NCBI RefSeq assembly: GCF_014199255.1
Contig: NZ_JACIJF010000001.1
Span: 1-64,000, forward strand
Origin: Sphingomonas xinjiangensis
GTDB lineage: Bacteria; Pseudomonadota; Alphaproteobacteria; Sphingomonadales; Sphingomonadaceae
Reading direction: 5' to 3'
DNA length: 64,000 nucleotides
Shown: positions 37,063 to 45,942 of the stretch, in pieces
Layout: every line of letters starts with the position of its first letter
Position numbering within the stretch: position 1 is the stretch's first letter
Notes under the pieces: generated by a model
Database searches by the model: none
Told to the model about the DNA's origin: nothing
The model's input: only the letters and a program-made list of their open reading frames with translations
Position numbers and translations under genes: made by a program

Positions 37063-39011
37063 TTGCTGAACTTGGATTGGCGGCGCTGTGGCTCGCCGCC
37101 GCCTTTGCCGTGGTGCAAGTCCTGCTCGCTTGGGGTGCGGCCAAAGCGTCGCGGGTGACGGGAGAGCGGGCGGCGATCGCGGGTGTCGAGCTCATGCGCG
37201 CGTTGCGGCTGACCACGTTGGTTCAAGGATTGCTGGCCCTGCTGTCATTCCTGCTGCTGATCGTCCTGTTCATACGGTCGGACATGAGTGTGGTGCTGGT
37301 GGCGGAGAACAGCCACTCCATGAAGCCGTTGATGTACAAGGTCGCCGGCGCCTGGGGCAATCATGAAGGCTCGATGCTGCTCTGGGTCACGATCCTGGCC
37401 ATGTCCGGTGCGGGCGTCGCCTTGTTCGAGCGGCGGTTGGCGAGTGGCACCTTGGCGGCGACGCTTGGCGCCCAGGCGGCGATCGGGCTCGGCTTCTATG
37501 CGTTTCTGGCCTTCGCCTCCAATCCGTTTGTGCGGCTGAACCCCGCGGTGACGGAGGGGCAGGGCCTGAACCCGCTGCTCCAGGACCCCGGCCTCGCCTT
37601 TCACCCGCCAACGTTGTACCTGGGCTATGTTGGGCTGTCGGTTGCGTTCAGCTTCGCGGTCGGTGCGCTGGTGATGCGCGATGTGGGGCCCGCCTTTGCA
37701 AAGGCGATGCGACCTTGGGTTCTGGCCGCCTGGATCTTCCTGACAATCGGCATCACCGCGGGCAGCTATTGGGCCTATTATGAGCTCGGCTGGGGCGGCT
37801 GGTGGTTCTGGGACCCAGTGGAGAACGCATCGCTGATGCCGTGGCTCGCGGCGACTGCGCTGCTGCACTCGGTGACGGTGCTGGCTACGCGCGATGGTCT
37901 GCGCGCATGGACGTTGATGCTGGCGGTGGTCGCGTTTTCCATGTCGATGATCGGCACCTTCCTGGTTCGCTCTGGCATTCTGGTCAGTGTCCACGCCTTC
38001 GCCGTGGACCCTACCCGTGGCACGTTCATCCTGGGGTTACTCGGGCTTTATATCGGCGGCGCGCTGGCGTTGTTCGGCGCGCGCGCCGGAACCGTCACGC
38101 AGGGTTCGACCTTTCAGCTGGTGAGCCGTGAAGGCGCGCTGGTGCTCAATAATCTGCTGCTATCGGTAATCCTGGGCGTGGTGTTCATCGGCACGCTATA
38201 TCCGCTGGCGGCCCAGGCGGCGGGCGTACAGCTTTCGATCGGCGCGCCGTTCTTCAACAAGGCAATCGCGCCGGTTGCGCTGGTGCTTGTGATCGCCACT
38301 GCGGTCGGGCCGCTGCTGCGTTGGCGTCGTGATGACCTCAATGTGCTGCTGGGGAAACTTCTTTGGCCCGCATCTGCGGCAGGCGTCACCTTTGCGGTTA
38401 TGTTCGTCATGACCGGAGCGACACATTTGTTGACGGTGCTCGGGCTGACTTTTGCCGCAGGGCTTGCGGTGGCGAGCGTGTTGCCGCTGGGTCGGCGTAA
38501 GCTGCTCCGGACGCCGCTGCATATCTGGGGCATGGTGGCCGCGCATCTCGGCATGGCAGTCAGCCTGGCGGGCATGGCTGCGGACAGCGCCTTCACGTTG
38601 GAGCGGCTCGCTGCGATAAAGGTAGGGGACGATGTGACCGTCGGCCCCTACCGCGTCATCCTCGCCGACGTGCGGCCGACCATCGGCCCGAACTGGTCCG
38701 GCCTGGAGGCCAGGCTCAGCGTGCGGCGTGGCGACGGCAGGCCGTTCGATCTGTTCCCACAACAGCGCTTCTTCAGCACCCCGCCGACCAACACCAACGA
38801 AGCCGCGATCCGCACGATGGTGGACGGACAACTCTACACTGTGCTCGGCCAAGGAGATGATCAAGGACGCTGGCAGCTGCGGCTTTGGTGGAAGCCGTTC
38901 GTGACGCTGATCTGGCTGGGCGGCGGGCTCATCGCGCTGGGCGGACTGCTGGCACTGATCGGAAGGGTTCGCCGCGAGCGCCGCCAAGCCGATGCGGAGA
39001 CGTACGCGTGA
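37059..39011 (+). CDS. ccmF: Cytochrome c haem lyase subunit F
   Basis: A 650-residue polytopic membrane protein that joins haem to apocytochrome c with CcmH and CcmI. The haem-handling WWD-type motif is GGWWFWDPVENASLMPWL near residue 250. Conserved GSYWAYYELGWGG precedes it, and about 13-15 hydrophobic helices are visible. A large periplasmic loop lies near the C-terminus before the last helix. Overlaps with ccmE and ccmG (GTGA) show translational coupling. Confidence 0.97.
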   Translation: MIAELGLAALWLAAAFAVVQVLLAWGAAKASRVTGERAAIAGVELMRALRLTTLVQGLLALLSFLLLIVLFIRSDMSVVLVAENSHSMKPLMYKVAGAWGNHEGSMLLWVTILAMSGAGVALFERRLASGTLAATLGAQAAIGLGFYAFLAFASNPFVRLNPAVTEGQGLNPLLQDPGLAFHPPTLYLGYVGLSVAFSFAVGALVMRDVGPAFAKAMRPWVLAAWIFLTIGITAGSYWAYYELGWGGWWFWDPVENASLMPWLAATALLHSVTVLATRDGLRAWTLMLAVVAFSMSMIGTFLVRSGILVSVHAFAVDPTRGTFILGLLGLYIGGALALFGARAGTVTQGSTFQLVSREGALVLNNLLLSVILGVVFIGTLYPLAAQAAGVQLSIGAPFFNKAIAPVALVLVIATAVGPLLRWRRDDLNVLLGKLLWPASAAGVTFAVMFVMTGATHLLTVLGLTFAAGLAVASVLPLGRRKLLRTPLHIWGMVAAHLGMAVSLAGMAADSAFTLERLAAIKVGDDVTVGPYRVILADVRPTIGPNWSGLEARLSVRRGDGRPFDLFPQQRFFSTPPTNTNEAAIRTMVDGQLYTVLGQGDDQGRWQLRLWWKPFVTLIWLGGGLIALGGLLALIGRVRRERRQADAETYA

Positions 39012-39535
39012 GGCGCCTACTGATCTGGACGCCATTGGCGTTATTCGCGATCGTCTTCGCTGTGGTCGCCAGCGGGCTGCTCAAGCCGGGCGACCGGCTG
39101 GTCCATTCGGCAATGGTTGGCAAGCCTTTGCCGCAGCTGAACCTGCCGCCGATAACGTCCGACAAACCGGGTATCGCCACCGCCGATTTCGGCAGGGGCA
39201 AACCGCGCTTGCTCAACATCTTCGCCAGCTGGTGCATACCATGCATTGCAGAAGCGCCGCAGCTCATGAAGCTGCGCAAGGCAGGGGTGGAGATCGACGC
39301 TGTCGCGATCCGAGATACGCACGATGGTGTGCAGGCGTTTCTGCAGCAGTATGGCGACCCTTATGCGCGGATCGGAGATGACAAAGCGAGCACCGCGCAA
39401 TTGGCGCTTGGTTCGTCCGGTGTGCCGGAAACCTTCGTGATCGATGCGCATGGCAGGATCACCTACCAGCATATCGGCGACGTTCGCGAAGAGCATATCC
39501 CCGAGTTGCTGGCGCAGCTGGAAAAGGCGAAGTGA
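39008..39535 (+). CDS. ccmG: Thiol:disulfide interchange protein (CcmG/DsbE)
   Basis: A 175-residue membrane-anchored thioredoxin-fold protein that reduces the apocytochrome c haem-binding cysteines. An N-terminal anchor (LIWTPLALFAIVFAVVASGLL, in two parts) is followed by GKPLPQLNLPPI and the active site NIFASWCIPCIAEAP. Start GTG 39008 overlaps the ccmF stop. Middle gene of the ccm operon. Confidence 0.95.
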   Translation: MRRLLIWTPLALFAIVFAVVASGLLKPGDRLVHSAMVGKPLPQLNLPPITSDKPGIATADFGRGKPRLLNIFASWCIPCIAEAPQLMKLRKAGVEIDAVAIRDTHDGVQAFLQQYGDPYARIGDDKASTAQLALGSSGVPETFVIDAHGRITYQHIGDVREEHIPELLAQLEKAK

Positions 39536-39939
39536 GACGGCTTGCCACTCTGCTCGTACTGGTCGCGGCAGTACCGGCCAGCGCGGACTCCAAGCTGCCG
39601 CCGTCGGCGTTGGCGTATACCCAGCTGCGCGACCCAGTGCAGGAGGCGCGTGCCAAGGCGTTGATGGAGACGCTGCGTTGCGTGGTATGCCAGGGTCAGT
39701 CGATCGCCGACAGCGACGCGGAGATGGCAGGCGACATGCGCGCGCTGGTCCGTCAACGGATCAAGGCGGGCGAGCAACCTGCGCAGATCCGCCGGTGGAT
39801 GGTGCAGCGCTATGGCGACTATGTCAGCTATGACCCGCCGCTCAGTTGGTCGACCGCGCCGCTGTGGCTTGCGCCGCTTGTGCTTCTAGGGTTCGGTGCG
39901 CTGCTTGCCCGGCGCGCTTTTGCGAAGCCGAGGCGCTGA
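39532..39939 (+). CDS. ccmH: Cytochrome c maturation protein H (thioredoxin-like)
   Basis: A 135-residue protein with a signal peptide (cleavage after ASAD), the redox pair in LRCVVCQGQSIADS, the helix region MRALVRQRIKAGEQPAQI, and one C-terminal membrane helix (PLWLAPLVLLGFGALLA). It presents apocytochrome c thiols to the haem lyase. It is the short form; the TPR part of E. coli CcmH is a separate gene downstream. GTG start overlapping the ccmG stop. Confidence 0.95.
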   Translation: MRRLATLLVLVAAVPASADSKLPPSALAYTQLRDPVQEARAKALMETLRCVVCQGQSIADSDAEMAGDMRALVRQRIKAGEQPAQIRRWMVQRYGDYVSYDPPLSWSTAPLWLAPLVLLGFGALLARRAFAKPRR

Positions 39940-40583
39940 TGGGTTGGCTGTTGTTCCTGGGGCTGGTGATTGCAGCCGGCCTGCTTCTCTGGCTGCGTCG
40001 CTTCCCACGGAGGCTATGGGCGATCCCCGCCACGGCAGTGATGCTGGGTGCTGCGGGGTACGCGTGGCAGGGTGCGCCTGGGCTTGCCGGCCATTCGGTG
40101 AAGGCCGCCAAGCAGCAGGGGAGCATCGACCCCGAACTGATTGCCCTGCGCGAAGTCTTTTTCGGGCGCTTCAACTTCGACGCGGCATATTTCATGGCGT
40201 CCGACGCGATGGAGCGTTCCGGCTCCTCGCAAGCTGCCGCAAAGGTGATGATCGGTGCGGTACGCAAGGCGCCGGAAAATGCGGGGCTGTGGACCTGGGC
40301 TGGCGTGGTGCTGGCGCAGAATGATGGAAACCAGATTTCTCCGGCATCGCGCTTCGCGTTCGATCGGGCGATGACGCTGGCGCCCAAGCATCCTGGCCCG
40401 CCCTTTTTCTATGGGCTGGCGCACATCCGCGAAGGCAAGCTGGTGGAGGCGCGGCCGTATTGGGCAAAGGCGGTGGCCCTGACGCCGAAAGATGCGAGCT
40501 ATCGCGGTGAACTGCTCACGCGATTGTTTCTGCTCGACCGGTTTCTGGAAGCGCAGCAGGGTGGGTCAGCGCCGCAGCGCTGA
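39939..40583 (+). CDS. cycH: Cytochrome c biogenesis TPR protein (CcmI/CycH)
   Basis: A 214-residue protein with two N-terminal membrane helices (WLLFLGLVIAAGLLLWL; IPATAVMLGAAGYAW) and a periplasmic TPR domain (APENAGLWTWAGVVLAQNDG, PFFYGLAHIREGKLVEARPYW, in parts). CcmI captures the C-terminus of apocytochrome c. The ATG overlaps the ccmH stop by one base. It is shorter than many CcmI proteins and lacks a large C-terminal domain. Last gene of the ccm operon. Confidence 0.9.
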   Translation: MGWLLFLGLVIAAGLLLWLRRFPRRLWAIPATAVMLGAAGYAWQGAPGLAGHSVKAAKQQGSIDPELIALREVFFGRFNFDAAYFMASDAMERSGSSQAAAKVMIGAVRKAPENAGLWTWAGVVLAQNDGNQISPASRFAFDRAMTLAPKHPGPPFFYGLAHIREGKLVEARPYWAKAVALTPKDASYRGELLTRLFLLDRFLEAQQGGSAPQR

Positions 40584-40594
40584 CCCTGCGGGAT

Positions 40595-40804
40595 TTATTG
40601 GCCGCGGCCGGTCTTTTCCTGGAGCTCGTCGATCTTCTTTGACGCGTCGGCTTTGGTGAGGTCGTCGGGGAAGTCCTCATGCGCTTCTTCGCTCAGCGTC
40701 TTGAGGTAGCTCGCTTGAGCGCCGGTCATGGCTTCTTCGCCGGTGACCCAGTCGTCGGGATCCTTGACGGCGTTGGAGGTGGGGTCGGTTTTCGGGTTGC
40801 TCAT
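40595..40804 (-). CDS. DUF3072 domain protein
   Basis: A 69-residue acidic cytoplasmic protein of the DUF3072 family (PF11272), with the core DWVTGEEAMTGAQASYLKTL and the end KADASKKIDELQEKTGRG. The function is unknown; members are small and often stress-associated. It is a single-gene unit converging on the ccm operon, 11 bases from the cycH stop. Confidence 0.85.
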   Translation of the reverse strand: MSNPKTDPTSNAVKDPDDWVTGEEAMTGAQASYLKTLSEEAHEDFPDDLTKADASKKIDELQEKTGRGQ

Positions 40805-40939
40805 GCCGGTTCCTCTTGGCTGTGTTGCTAGAAGAACGTGCGGCGTTCCTTGTTCGTTCCACTATCTTGTCGACGCGGAAACGAACAGGCCAGAGCGTCG
40901 GCTCCGGCCCGTTACTTCAACCACTACAATGACTTAGGC

Positions 40940-42049
40940 TTAGACGGCCGCCCAGGCCTCGAAAGGGAGATCGAGGGCTTCGGCGACGGCCTGGTGACGG
41001 ACCTTGCCGGCTGAGACGTTGAGACCATTGGCTAAATGCTTGTCGGCCCGCATTGCGGCGCCGGCGCCCAGGTTCGCGATCTTCAGCACAAAGGGTAGAG
41101 TCGCGTTGTTGAGCGCGAAGGCCGAGGTGCGTGCGACCGCGCCGGGCATGTTCGCGACGCAATAGTGGATGACGTTGTCGACTTCGTAGACCGGATCGTC
41201 GTGGGTGGTGGCGTGGCTGGTCTCGAAACAGCCGCCCTGGTCGATGGCGATGTCGACCAACACCGAGCCGCGCATCATGGTCTTCAGCATGTCGCGCGTG
41301 ACGAGCTTGGGCGCGGCGGCGCCGGGCACCAGCACCGCACCGATCACCAGCTGCGAGCGGCTGACGGCTTCGGCGATCGCAGCCTTGGACGCGTACGCCG
41401 TCTTGATCTGGCTGCCGAAATGCATGTCGAGCTCAGCCAGGCGCTCGTTATTGATGTCGTAGATAGTGACGTCGGCGCGCTGGCCGACCGCCATCTGCGC
41501 GGCGTTGATGCCCGCGACACCGCCACCAAGGATCGCCACCTTGCACGGCGCGACGCCGGGGACACCGCCGAGCAGTTCGCCACGGCCGCCCTGTTCCTTT
41601 TCCAGATAATGTGCGCCGACCTGGATCGACATGCGGCCGGCGACTTCGGACATCGGCTTCAGGAGCGGCAGCGCGCCGGAGTTCGACGTCACCGTCTCGT
41701 AGGCGATGCAGGTCGCGCCCGAGCGGATCAGGCCCTCGGTCTGCGGCTTGTCGGCGGCGAGGTGGAGATAGGTGAAGAGCGTGTGGCGCGACTCGAGCAG
41801 GGCGATTTCCTGCGCCTGCGGCTCTTTGACCTTCACGATCATGTCCGAGCCCGCGAACACCGCAGCGGCGTCGGGCGCGATGGTGGCGCCAACCCTGGTA
41901 TAGGCCTCATCGGCGAAGTCGATGCCGGTGCCAGCCTTGGTCTCGACCAGCACCTCGTGGCCGGCGGCAACCAGTTCGGCGACCGAGGCGGGGGTCAGGC
42001 CGACGCGATATTCGTGGTTCTTGATTTCCTTGGGCACACCGATGCGCAT
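40940..42049 (-). CDS. ald: Alanine dehydrogenase
   Basis: A 369-residue NAD-dependent enzyme interconverting L-alanine with pyruvate plus ammonia. N-terminal MRIGVPKEIKNHEYRVGLTP. Pyruvate-binding Lys75 in VKVKEPQ and His96 in YLHLA. The Rossmann glycine motif is ILGGGVAGINAA, with a conserved DQGGCFETS region. Length is normal. It diverges from an Lrp/AsnC-type regulator gene, which in related bacteria activates ald in response to alanine. Confidence 0.97.
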   Translation of the reverse strand: MRIGVPKEIKNHEYRVGLTPASVAELVAAGHEVLVETKAGTGIDFADEAYTRVGATIAPDAAAVFAGSDMIVKVKEPQAQEIALLESRHTLFTYLHLAADKPQTEGLIRSGATCIAYETVTSNSGALPLLKPMSEVAGRMSIQVGAHYLEKEQGGRGELLGGVPGVAPCKVAILGGGVAGINAAQMAVGQRADVTIYDINNERLAELDMHFGSQIKTAYASKAAIAEAVSRSQLVIGAVLVPGAAAPKLVTRDMLKTMMRGSVLVDIAIDQGGCFETSHATTHDDPVYEVDNVIHYCVANMPGAVARTSAFALNNATLPFVLKIANLGAGAAMRADKHLANGLNVSAGKVRHQAVAEALDLPFEAWAAV

Positions 42050-42184
42050 GGCAAGCTCTCCTGAGATTTTATTGCTGCGAATTTACGCCAAAGCGGCGCG
42101 GCAAATCTCTGCAATCTTGGCAGCGCTGTTGTTCGTTCATACATGATTTCAGCGCAGGAAGGGCCCGCGACAGCAGGATCATGC
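42050..42184. promoter_or_regulatory. Divergent promoter region of ald and the Lrp-type gene
   Basis: A 135-base region between the two divergent starts. It is markedly more AT-rich than its surroundings (for example GATTTTATTGCTGCG and TACATGATTTC), as expected for Lrp-type binding sites and two promoters. No single operator can be fixed by eye. Confidence 0.45.
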
Positions 42185-42658
42185 ATGATCGACAGGATTG
42201 ACGGTGCGATATTAAAGCTGCTGGCATCCGATGCGCGGGCCTCGGTAAGCCAGATCGCGACTCAGGTGGGTCTTTCGCAGTCCGCTTGTACGCGCCGCAT
42301 CCAGGCGCTCGAATCGTCCGGGCACGTGACCGGCTATGGCGCGCGGCTGGGGCATCGGCGGCTGGGTTTCCGCATCACCGCGCTGGTGGACATCACGCTT
42401 GGTACCCAGATCGAAGAGGACCTTGCCAAATTCGAGCGCGCCGTCGCCGAGATTGACGGCGTGGTCGAATGCGCACTGGTTTCGGGGCGGCAGGATTACC
42501 GGCTAAAGATCCTGGCACGCGACCTGGACGATTATGAGCGGCTGCACCGCGAGCATCTGGGGCGGTTGCCGGGGGTGGTAACCATCAATTCCAGTTTCGT
42601 GCTTCGATCGGTCGCCACACGTGGGGAGGCGGACGCCCTGTTCGCGGGCTCGCGGTGA
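42185..42658 (+). CDS. Lrp/AsnC-family regulator, likely of ald
   Basis: A 157-residue regulator. The N-terminal helix-turn-helix contains DGAILKLLASDARASVSQIA and LSQSACTRRIQALESSG. The C-terminal RAM/AsnC ligand domain has ALVSGRQDYRLKILARDLDDYE. Start 42185 is chosen because AGGA lies six bases upstream; an ATG at 42143 in the same frame adds 14 residues. The divergent layout with ald suggests an AldR-like activator that senses alanine; that role is inferred. Confidence 0.92.
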   Translation: MIDRIDGAILKLLASDARASVSQIATQVGLSQSACTRRIQALESSGHVTGYGARLGHRRLGFRITALVDITLGTQIEEDLAKFERAVAEIDGVVECALVSGRQDYRLKILARDLDDYERLHREHLGRLPGVVTINSSFVLRSVATRGEADALFAGSR

Positions 42659-42794
42659 GTGGGGAGCCGCTTGCACCTGCCGCGCGTCTTGGCGGAGCCA
42701 TGGGCTATCCAGCCCCCGACCGGTCCCGTTGCGAGCGCATGTTGCAAGTGCTAACGGCCTGCGATCCGAAGCCAGTCGAGTATCCAAAGGTCGT

Positions 42795-42839
42795 ATGACT
42801 AGGCACTTCATCTACATTTCCGCCCGGCAATCGCTGTGA
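42795..42839 (+). CDS. Possible 14-residue leader peptide of kup
   Basis: ATG 42795 with AAAGG five bases upstream encodes [14 protein letters not shown] and stops at TGA 42837-42839, overlapping the kup GTG start (CTGTGACC). Kup has no ribosome site of its own, so ribosomes ending here could start kup. The sequence has no attenuator-like codon bias that I can see. Confidence 0.35.
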   Translation: MTRHFIYISARQSL

Positions 42840-44770
42840 CCAACGGCGGAACCGGCCCGGCGGCCGACGCCACGTCTCTTGTGGACGAGGGCGGGCATGG
42901 GCATCACCCGAAAGGCAGCCTCTCCGGCCTCGCGTTGGGCGCAGTTGGTGTGGTGTATGGCGACATCGGCACCTCTCCGCTCTACGCGATGAAGGAGACG
43001 TTTGTCGGGCACCACAAGCTGGCCGTCGATCTGGCCCATATTTATGGTGTGGTCAGCCTGATCTTCTGGTCGCTGCTGATCATCGTCACCGGCAAATATA
43101 TCTTCCTCACGATGCGCGCCGACAACAAGGGCGAGGGCGGCAGCCTTGCGCTGCTGGCGCTGATCCAGCGCAGGACCGGTGCAGGCCCCGGGCGATGGAG
43201 CCGCAGCCTGGTGATGCTGGGCGTGCTGGCAACCGCGCTGTTTTTCGGGGATTGCATGATCACTCCAGCGATCTCCGTCCTGTCCGCGGTCGAAGGCCTA
43301 GCGGTGGTTCAGGAGGGCTTCGCGCCGTTCGTCCTGCCCATCGCGATGGCGATCCTGATCGGCCTGTTCGTCATCCAGGCGCGGGGCACCGACACGATCG
43401 GCAAGTTCTTCGGCCCGGTGATGCTGGTCTATTTCATCACGCTCGCGGTGCTGGGAACGCTCAGCATCATCGAGCGGCCCGACGTTCTCAAGGCTTTCGA
43501 TCCCAGCTGGGCCATCCACTTCTTCGTGCTCGATCCCAAGCTGGCTTTCCTTGCACTGGGCTCGGTAGTGCTGGCGCTGACCGGCGCCGAGGCGCTGTAC
43601 GCCGATATGGGACATTTCGGCCGCAAACCGATCCAGGTTGCTTGGGTGTGGCTGATCTTTCCGGCGCTGATGATCAACTATTTGGGCCAAGGCGCGCTGA
43701 TGCTGCGCAATCCCTCGGCGGCGGAGAATCCGTTCTTCATGCTGGCGAGCGAAGGCTGGCGATTGCCGCTGGTCATCCTGGCGACGCTGGCGACGATCAT
43801 CGCCAGCCAGGCGGTGATCACCGGCGCGTTCTCGGTGTGCCAGCAGGCGGTCCAGCTTGGGCTGATGCCGCGGCTGCGGATCAATCACACCTCGGCTTCG
43901 GCGCTCGGGCAGATCTATCTGCCGGCCGTGAACTGGGCGCTGATGGTCATGGTGCTGGTGCTGATCCTGATGTTCGGCGAGTCGTCGAATCTGGCGGCCG
44001 CCTATGGCATCGCCGTCACCGGTACGATGTTCATTACGACGTGCATGCTGGCGGTGCTGGTGCGGCGGGTGTGGAACTGGCCGCTGCCGGTCGCGGTGGC
44101 GTTGACAGCGCTGTTCCTGGTCTTCGACGGAGCGTATTTCCTATCGAATGTGACCAAGATCCCCGATGGCGGCTGGTTTCCGCTGTTGGTCGGGCTGGTC
44201 GCCTTCACGCTGCTGACCACCTGGGCGAAGGGCCGGCAGTTGATGATCGCGCGGCTGCGCGAAAGCGCGATGCCGATCAAGATCTTCATCGAATCGGCCG
44301 CCAACACTGCCACGCGAGTGCAGGGGACGGCGGTGTTCATGACGTCAACGCCCGATGGCGTGCCGCACGCGCTGCTGCACAACCTCAAGCACAACAAGGT
44401 GCTGCATGAGCGCGTCATCCTGTTGACGGTCAAGATCGCCGACGAACCCTATGTCGACGATGATCGCCGGATGAAGATCGAGGATCTGGGCAAAGGCTTC
44501 CACCGCATGATCATGAAGTACGGCTTCATGCAGGATGCCGATGTGCCCGCGGCGCTCAAACAGGTCAGCGCGTGCGGAGCGGAGTTCAAGATGATGGACA
44601 CCAGCTTCTTCCTGGCGCGCCAGACGCTGCTGCCCTCGGCCCGTCCCGGCATGATGATCTGGCGCGAGAAGCTGTTCGCGTGGATGCTGCGCAATGCGGA
44701 AAGCGCGATGGAGTTCTTCCGCCTGCCGACCAACCGCGTCGTCGAGCTGGGCAGCCAGGTCGAGATTTGA
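42836..44770 (+). CDS. kup: Kup-family low-affinity potassium transporter
   Basis: A 644-residue inner-membrane K+ uptake protein of the KUP/HAK/KT family. After a hydrophilic start ([14 protein letters not shown]), the first helix has the signature [20 protein letters not shown] in slightly altered form ([20 protein letters not shown]). About 12 hydrophobic helices follow to about residue 465, and then a cytoplasmic C-terminal domain. Start GTG 42836 overlaps the end of a short leader frame. Its stop overlaps the ATG of the 2H phosphoesterase gene (TGATG), so these two are coupled. Confidence 0.96.
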   Translation: MTNGGTGPAADATSLVDEGGHGHHPKGSLSGLALGAVGVVYGDIGTSPLYAMKETFVGHHKLAVDLAHIYGVVSLIFWSLLIIVTGKYIFLTMRADNKGEGGSLALLALIQRRTGAGPGRWSRSLVMLGVLATALFFGDCMITPAISVLSAVEGLAVVQEGFAPFVLPIAMAILIGLFVIQARGTDTIGKFFGPVMLVYFITLAVLGTLSIIERPDVLKAFDPSWAIHFFVLDPKLAFLALGSVVLALTGAEALYADMGHFGRKPIQVAWVWLIFPALMINYLGQGALMLRNPSAAENPFFMLASEGWRLPLVILATLATIIASQAVITGAFSVCQQAVQLGLMPRLRINHTSASALGQIYLPAVNWALMVMVLVLILMFGESSNLAAAYGIAVTGTMFITTCMLAVLVRRVWNWPLPVAVALTALFLVFDGAYFLSNVTKIPDGGWFPLLVGLVAFTLLTTWAKGRQLMIARLRESAMPIKIFIESAANTATRVQGTAVFMTSTPDGVPHALLHNLKHNKVLHERVILLTVKIADEPYVDDDRRMKIEDLGKGFHRMIMKYGFMQDADVPAALKQVSACGAEFKMMDTSFFLARQTLLPSARPGMMIWREKLFAWMLRNAESAMEFFRLPTNRVVELGSQVEI

Positions 44771-45291
44771 TGGCCGAGGCGGCCCCGGGCAACGCGCCGA
44801 TCATCGTGACGGCGCTGTTCGGGGCGGAGGACTTCGCCTGGCTGGACGGACTGCGGCGGGCGCATTTTCCGCCCGAGCGCAACGTGGTGCCCGCGCATTG
44901 CACCCTGTTCCACCATCTGGCCCCCGAACTTGCGCCCGAGCTGAAGCAGCGCCTGAGTGCCGCTACGCGCGGCGCAGCGCGGCCGGTGGCCCAGATCGCC
45001 GGCGTGCTCGACCTAGGCGGGGGCGTCGCGTTCCGCATCGAATCGGATGACCTTGCCGACATCCGAGCCGATCTGGCCGATGCCTTCGCGCCGATGCTGG
45101 TGCCGCAGGATCGTGCGGGATGGCGGGCGCATGTCACGGTGCAGAACAAGGTTGCCCGACCGCAGACCAAGCAGTTGCTCGAGGGATTGCGCGCCGGTTT
45201 CGCGCCCAAGCCGCTGACGATCGTCGGGCTGGCGAGCTGGTGGTATCGGGGCGGGCCCTGGGAACCCCATTCGCGGCACATGTTCGCTTGA
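44770..45291 (+). CDS. 2H phosphoesterase (2'-5' RNA ligase family)
   Basis: A 173-residue member of the 2H phosphoesterase superfamily. It has the two defining HxT-type motifs, PAHCTLFHH (near residue 44) and WRAHVTVQN (near 120). Such enzymes cleave or form 2',5' or 2',3'-cyclic phosphodiester bonds in RNA or small nucleotides. Start ATG 44770 overlaps the kup stop by one base. Co-translation with a potassium transporter is unusual and may be incidental or point to a nucleotide-linked control of K+ uptake (speculation). Confidence 0.85.
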   Translation: MAEAAPGNAPIIVTALFGAEDFAWLDGLRRAHFPPERNVVPAHCTLFHHLAPELAPELKQRLSAATRGAARPVAQIAGVLDLGGGVAFRIESDDLADIRADLADAFAPMLVPQDRAGWRAHVTVQNKVARPQTKQLLEGLRAGFAPKPLTIVGLASWWYRGGPWEPHSRHMFA

Positions 45292-45381
45292 CCGCGAAGA
45301 ATACGCTGCCTATGTGGCGCCCTCCGCTGCACGGCGGACCTTGGATCGGCGCCCTTCGCAATAAGCGAATGCGCCATGCGG

Positions 45382-45458
45382 GGCGGAGTAGCTCAGTTGG
45401 TTAGAGCACGGGAATCATAATCCTGGGGTCGGGGGTTCAAGTCCCTCCTCCGCTACCA
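45382..45458 (+). tRNA. tRNA-Met (CAU), elongator type
   Basis: A 77-base tRNA. Acceptor GGCGGAG / CTCCGCT (first pair G-T). Anticodon stem CGGGA/TCCTG with loop ATCATAA and anticodon CAT (45416-45418). T arm GGTTCAAGTCC. Encoded CCA. The initiator-specific three G-C pairs in the anticodon stem are not complete, so this is elongator Met. A lysidine-modified tRNA-Ile2 cannot be fully excluded. Confidence 0.93.
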
Positions 45459-45539
45459 TTTCAACGATTGTACTGGTGGCTTTCGCGTTATGCCGCACCT
45501 TGCAGCAGGGTGCGAAGCAAGGACCTTGGTGGAAGCAGC

Positions 45540-45860
45540 ATGAACCCCGCAAAGCTGTACGGCGAGTTGATCCAGTGGATCGGGGACGGGACCGGCGCAC
45601 CGGACACGGTGCTGCATATCCATGCCGGCATGGCGGTGCTGTTCCTGGCGCGGATCGTTACCCGGCGCTCATTGGCGACACTGGTGCCGCTATCGTTCGT
45701 GTACGTGGCAGAGTTGGCCAACGAAGTGATGGACTATTTCGTCCACGGCGCGGTGATGCCCGATACGCTGAGCGATGTGCTCAACACGGTATTCTGGCCG
45801 ACGATGCTGTTCATCGGGCTGCGCGTCCGGCGGGCGCATGGGTTTGCGCCCAAGGGGTAG
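45540..45860 (+). CDS. Small membrane protein of unknown function
   Basis: A 106-residue protein with two or three hydrophobic segments (TVLHIHAGMAVLFLARIV; LATLVPLSFVYVAELA; TVFWPTMLFIGLRV). The conserved-looking polar residues HIHAG, ELANEVMDYF and the acidic VMPDTLSDVLN resemble small VanZ-like or uncharacterised integral proteins. No family can be assigned with confidence. ATG 45540 gives a good start after GGTGGAAGCAGC. It is followed by an inverted repeat and a convergent MscS gene. Confidence 0.7.
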   Translation: MNPAKLYGELIQWIGDGTGAPDTVLHIHAGMAVLFLARIVTRRSLATLVPLSFVYVAELANEVMDYFVHGAVMPDTLSDVLNTVFWPTMLFIGLRVRRAHGFAPKG

Positions 45861-45875
45861 GGTGGATGTTCCTAT

Positions 45876-45938
45876 CGTCATCACCCGGGCTCCTTTAGAG
45901 CAGAAGAAGCGGGATCCCGGCTCAAGGCCCGGATGACG
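45876..45938. repeat. Imperfect palindrome between convergent genes
   Basis: Arms CGTCATCACCCGGGC and GGCCCGGATGACG (inverted with small gaps), with an inner GATCCCGGC segment. It belongs to the CGTCATCCCGG-type palindromes common in alphaproteobacterial spacers. It can also act as a bidirectional terminator for the flanking genes. Confidence 0.55.
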
Positions 45939-45942
45939 ATGG

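Noticed and set aside
45382..45458. tRNA-Met as a tRNA-Ile2 (lysidine) gene
   Set aside because: The body sequence matches the usual alphaproteobacterial elongator Met type better, though modification cannot be seen from DNA.
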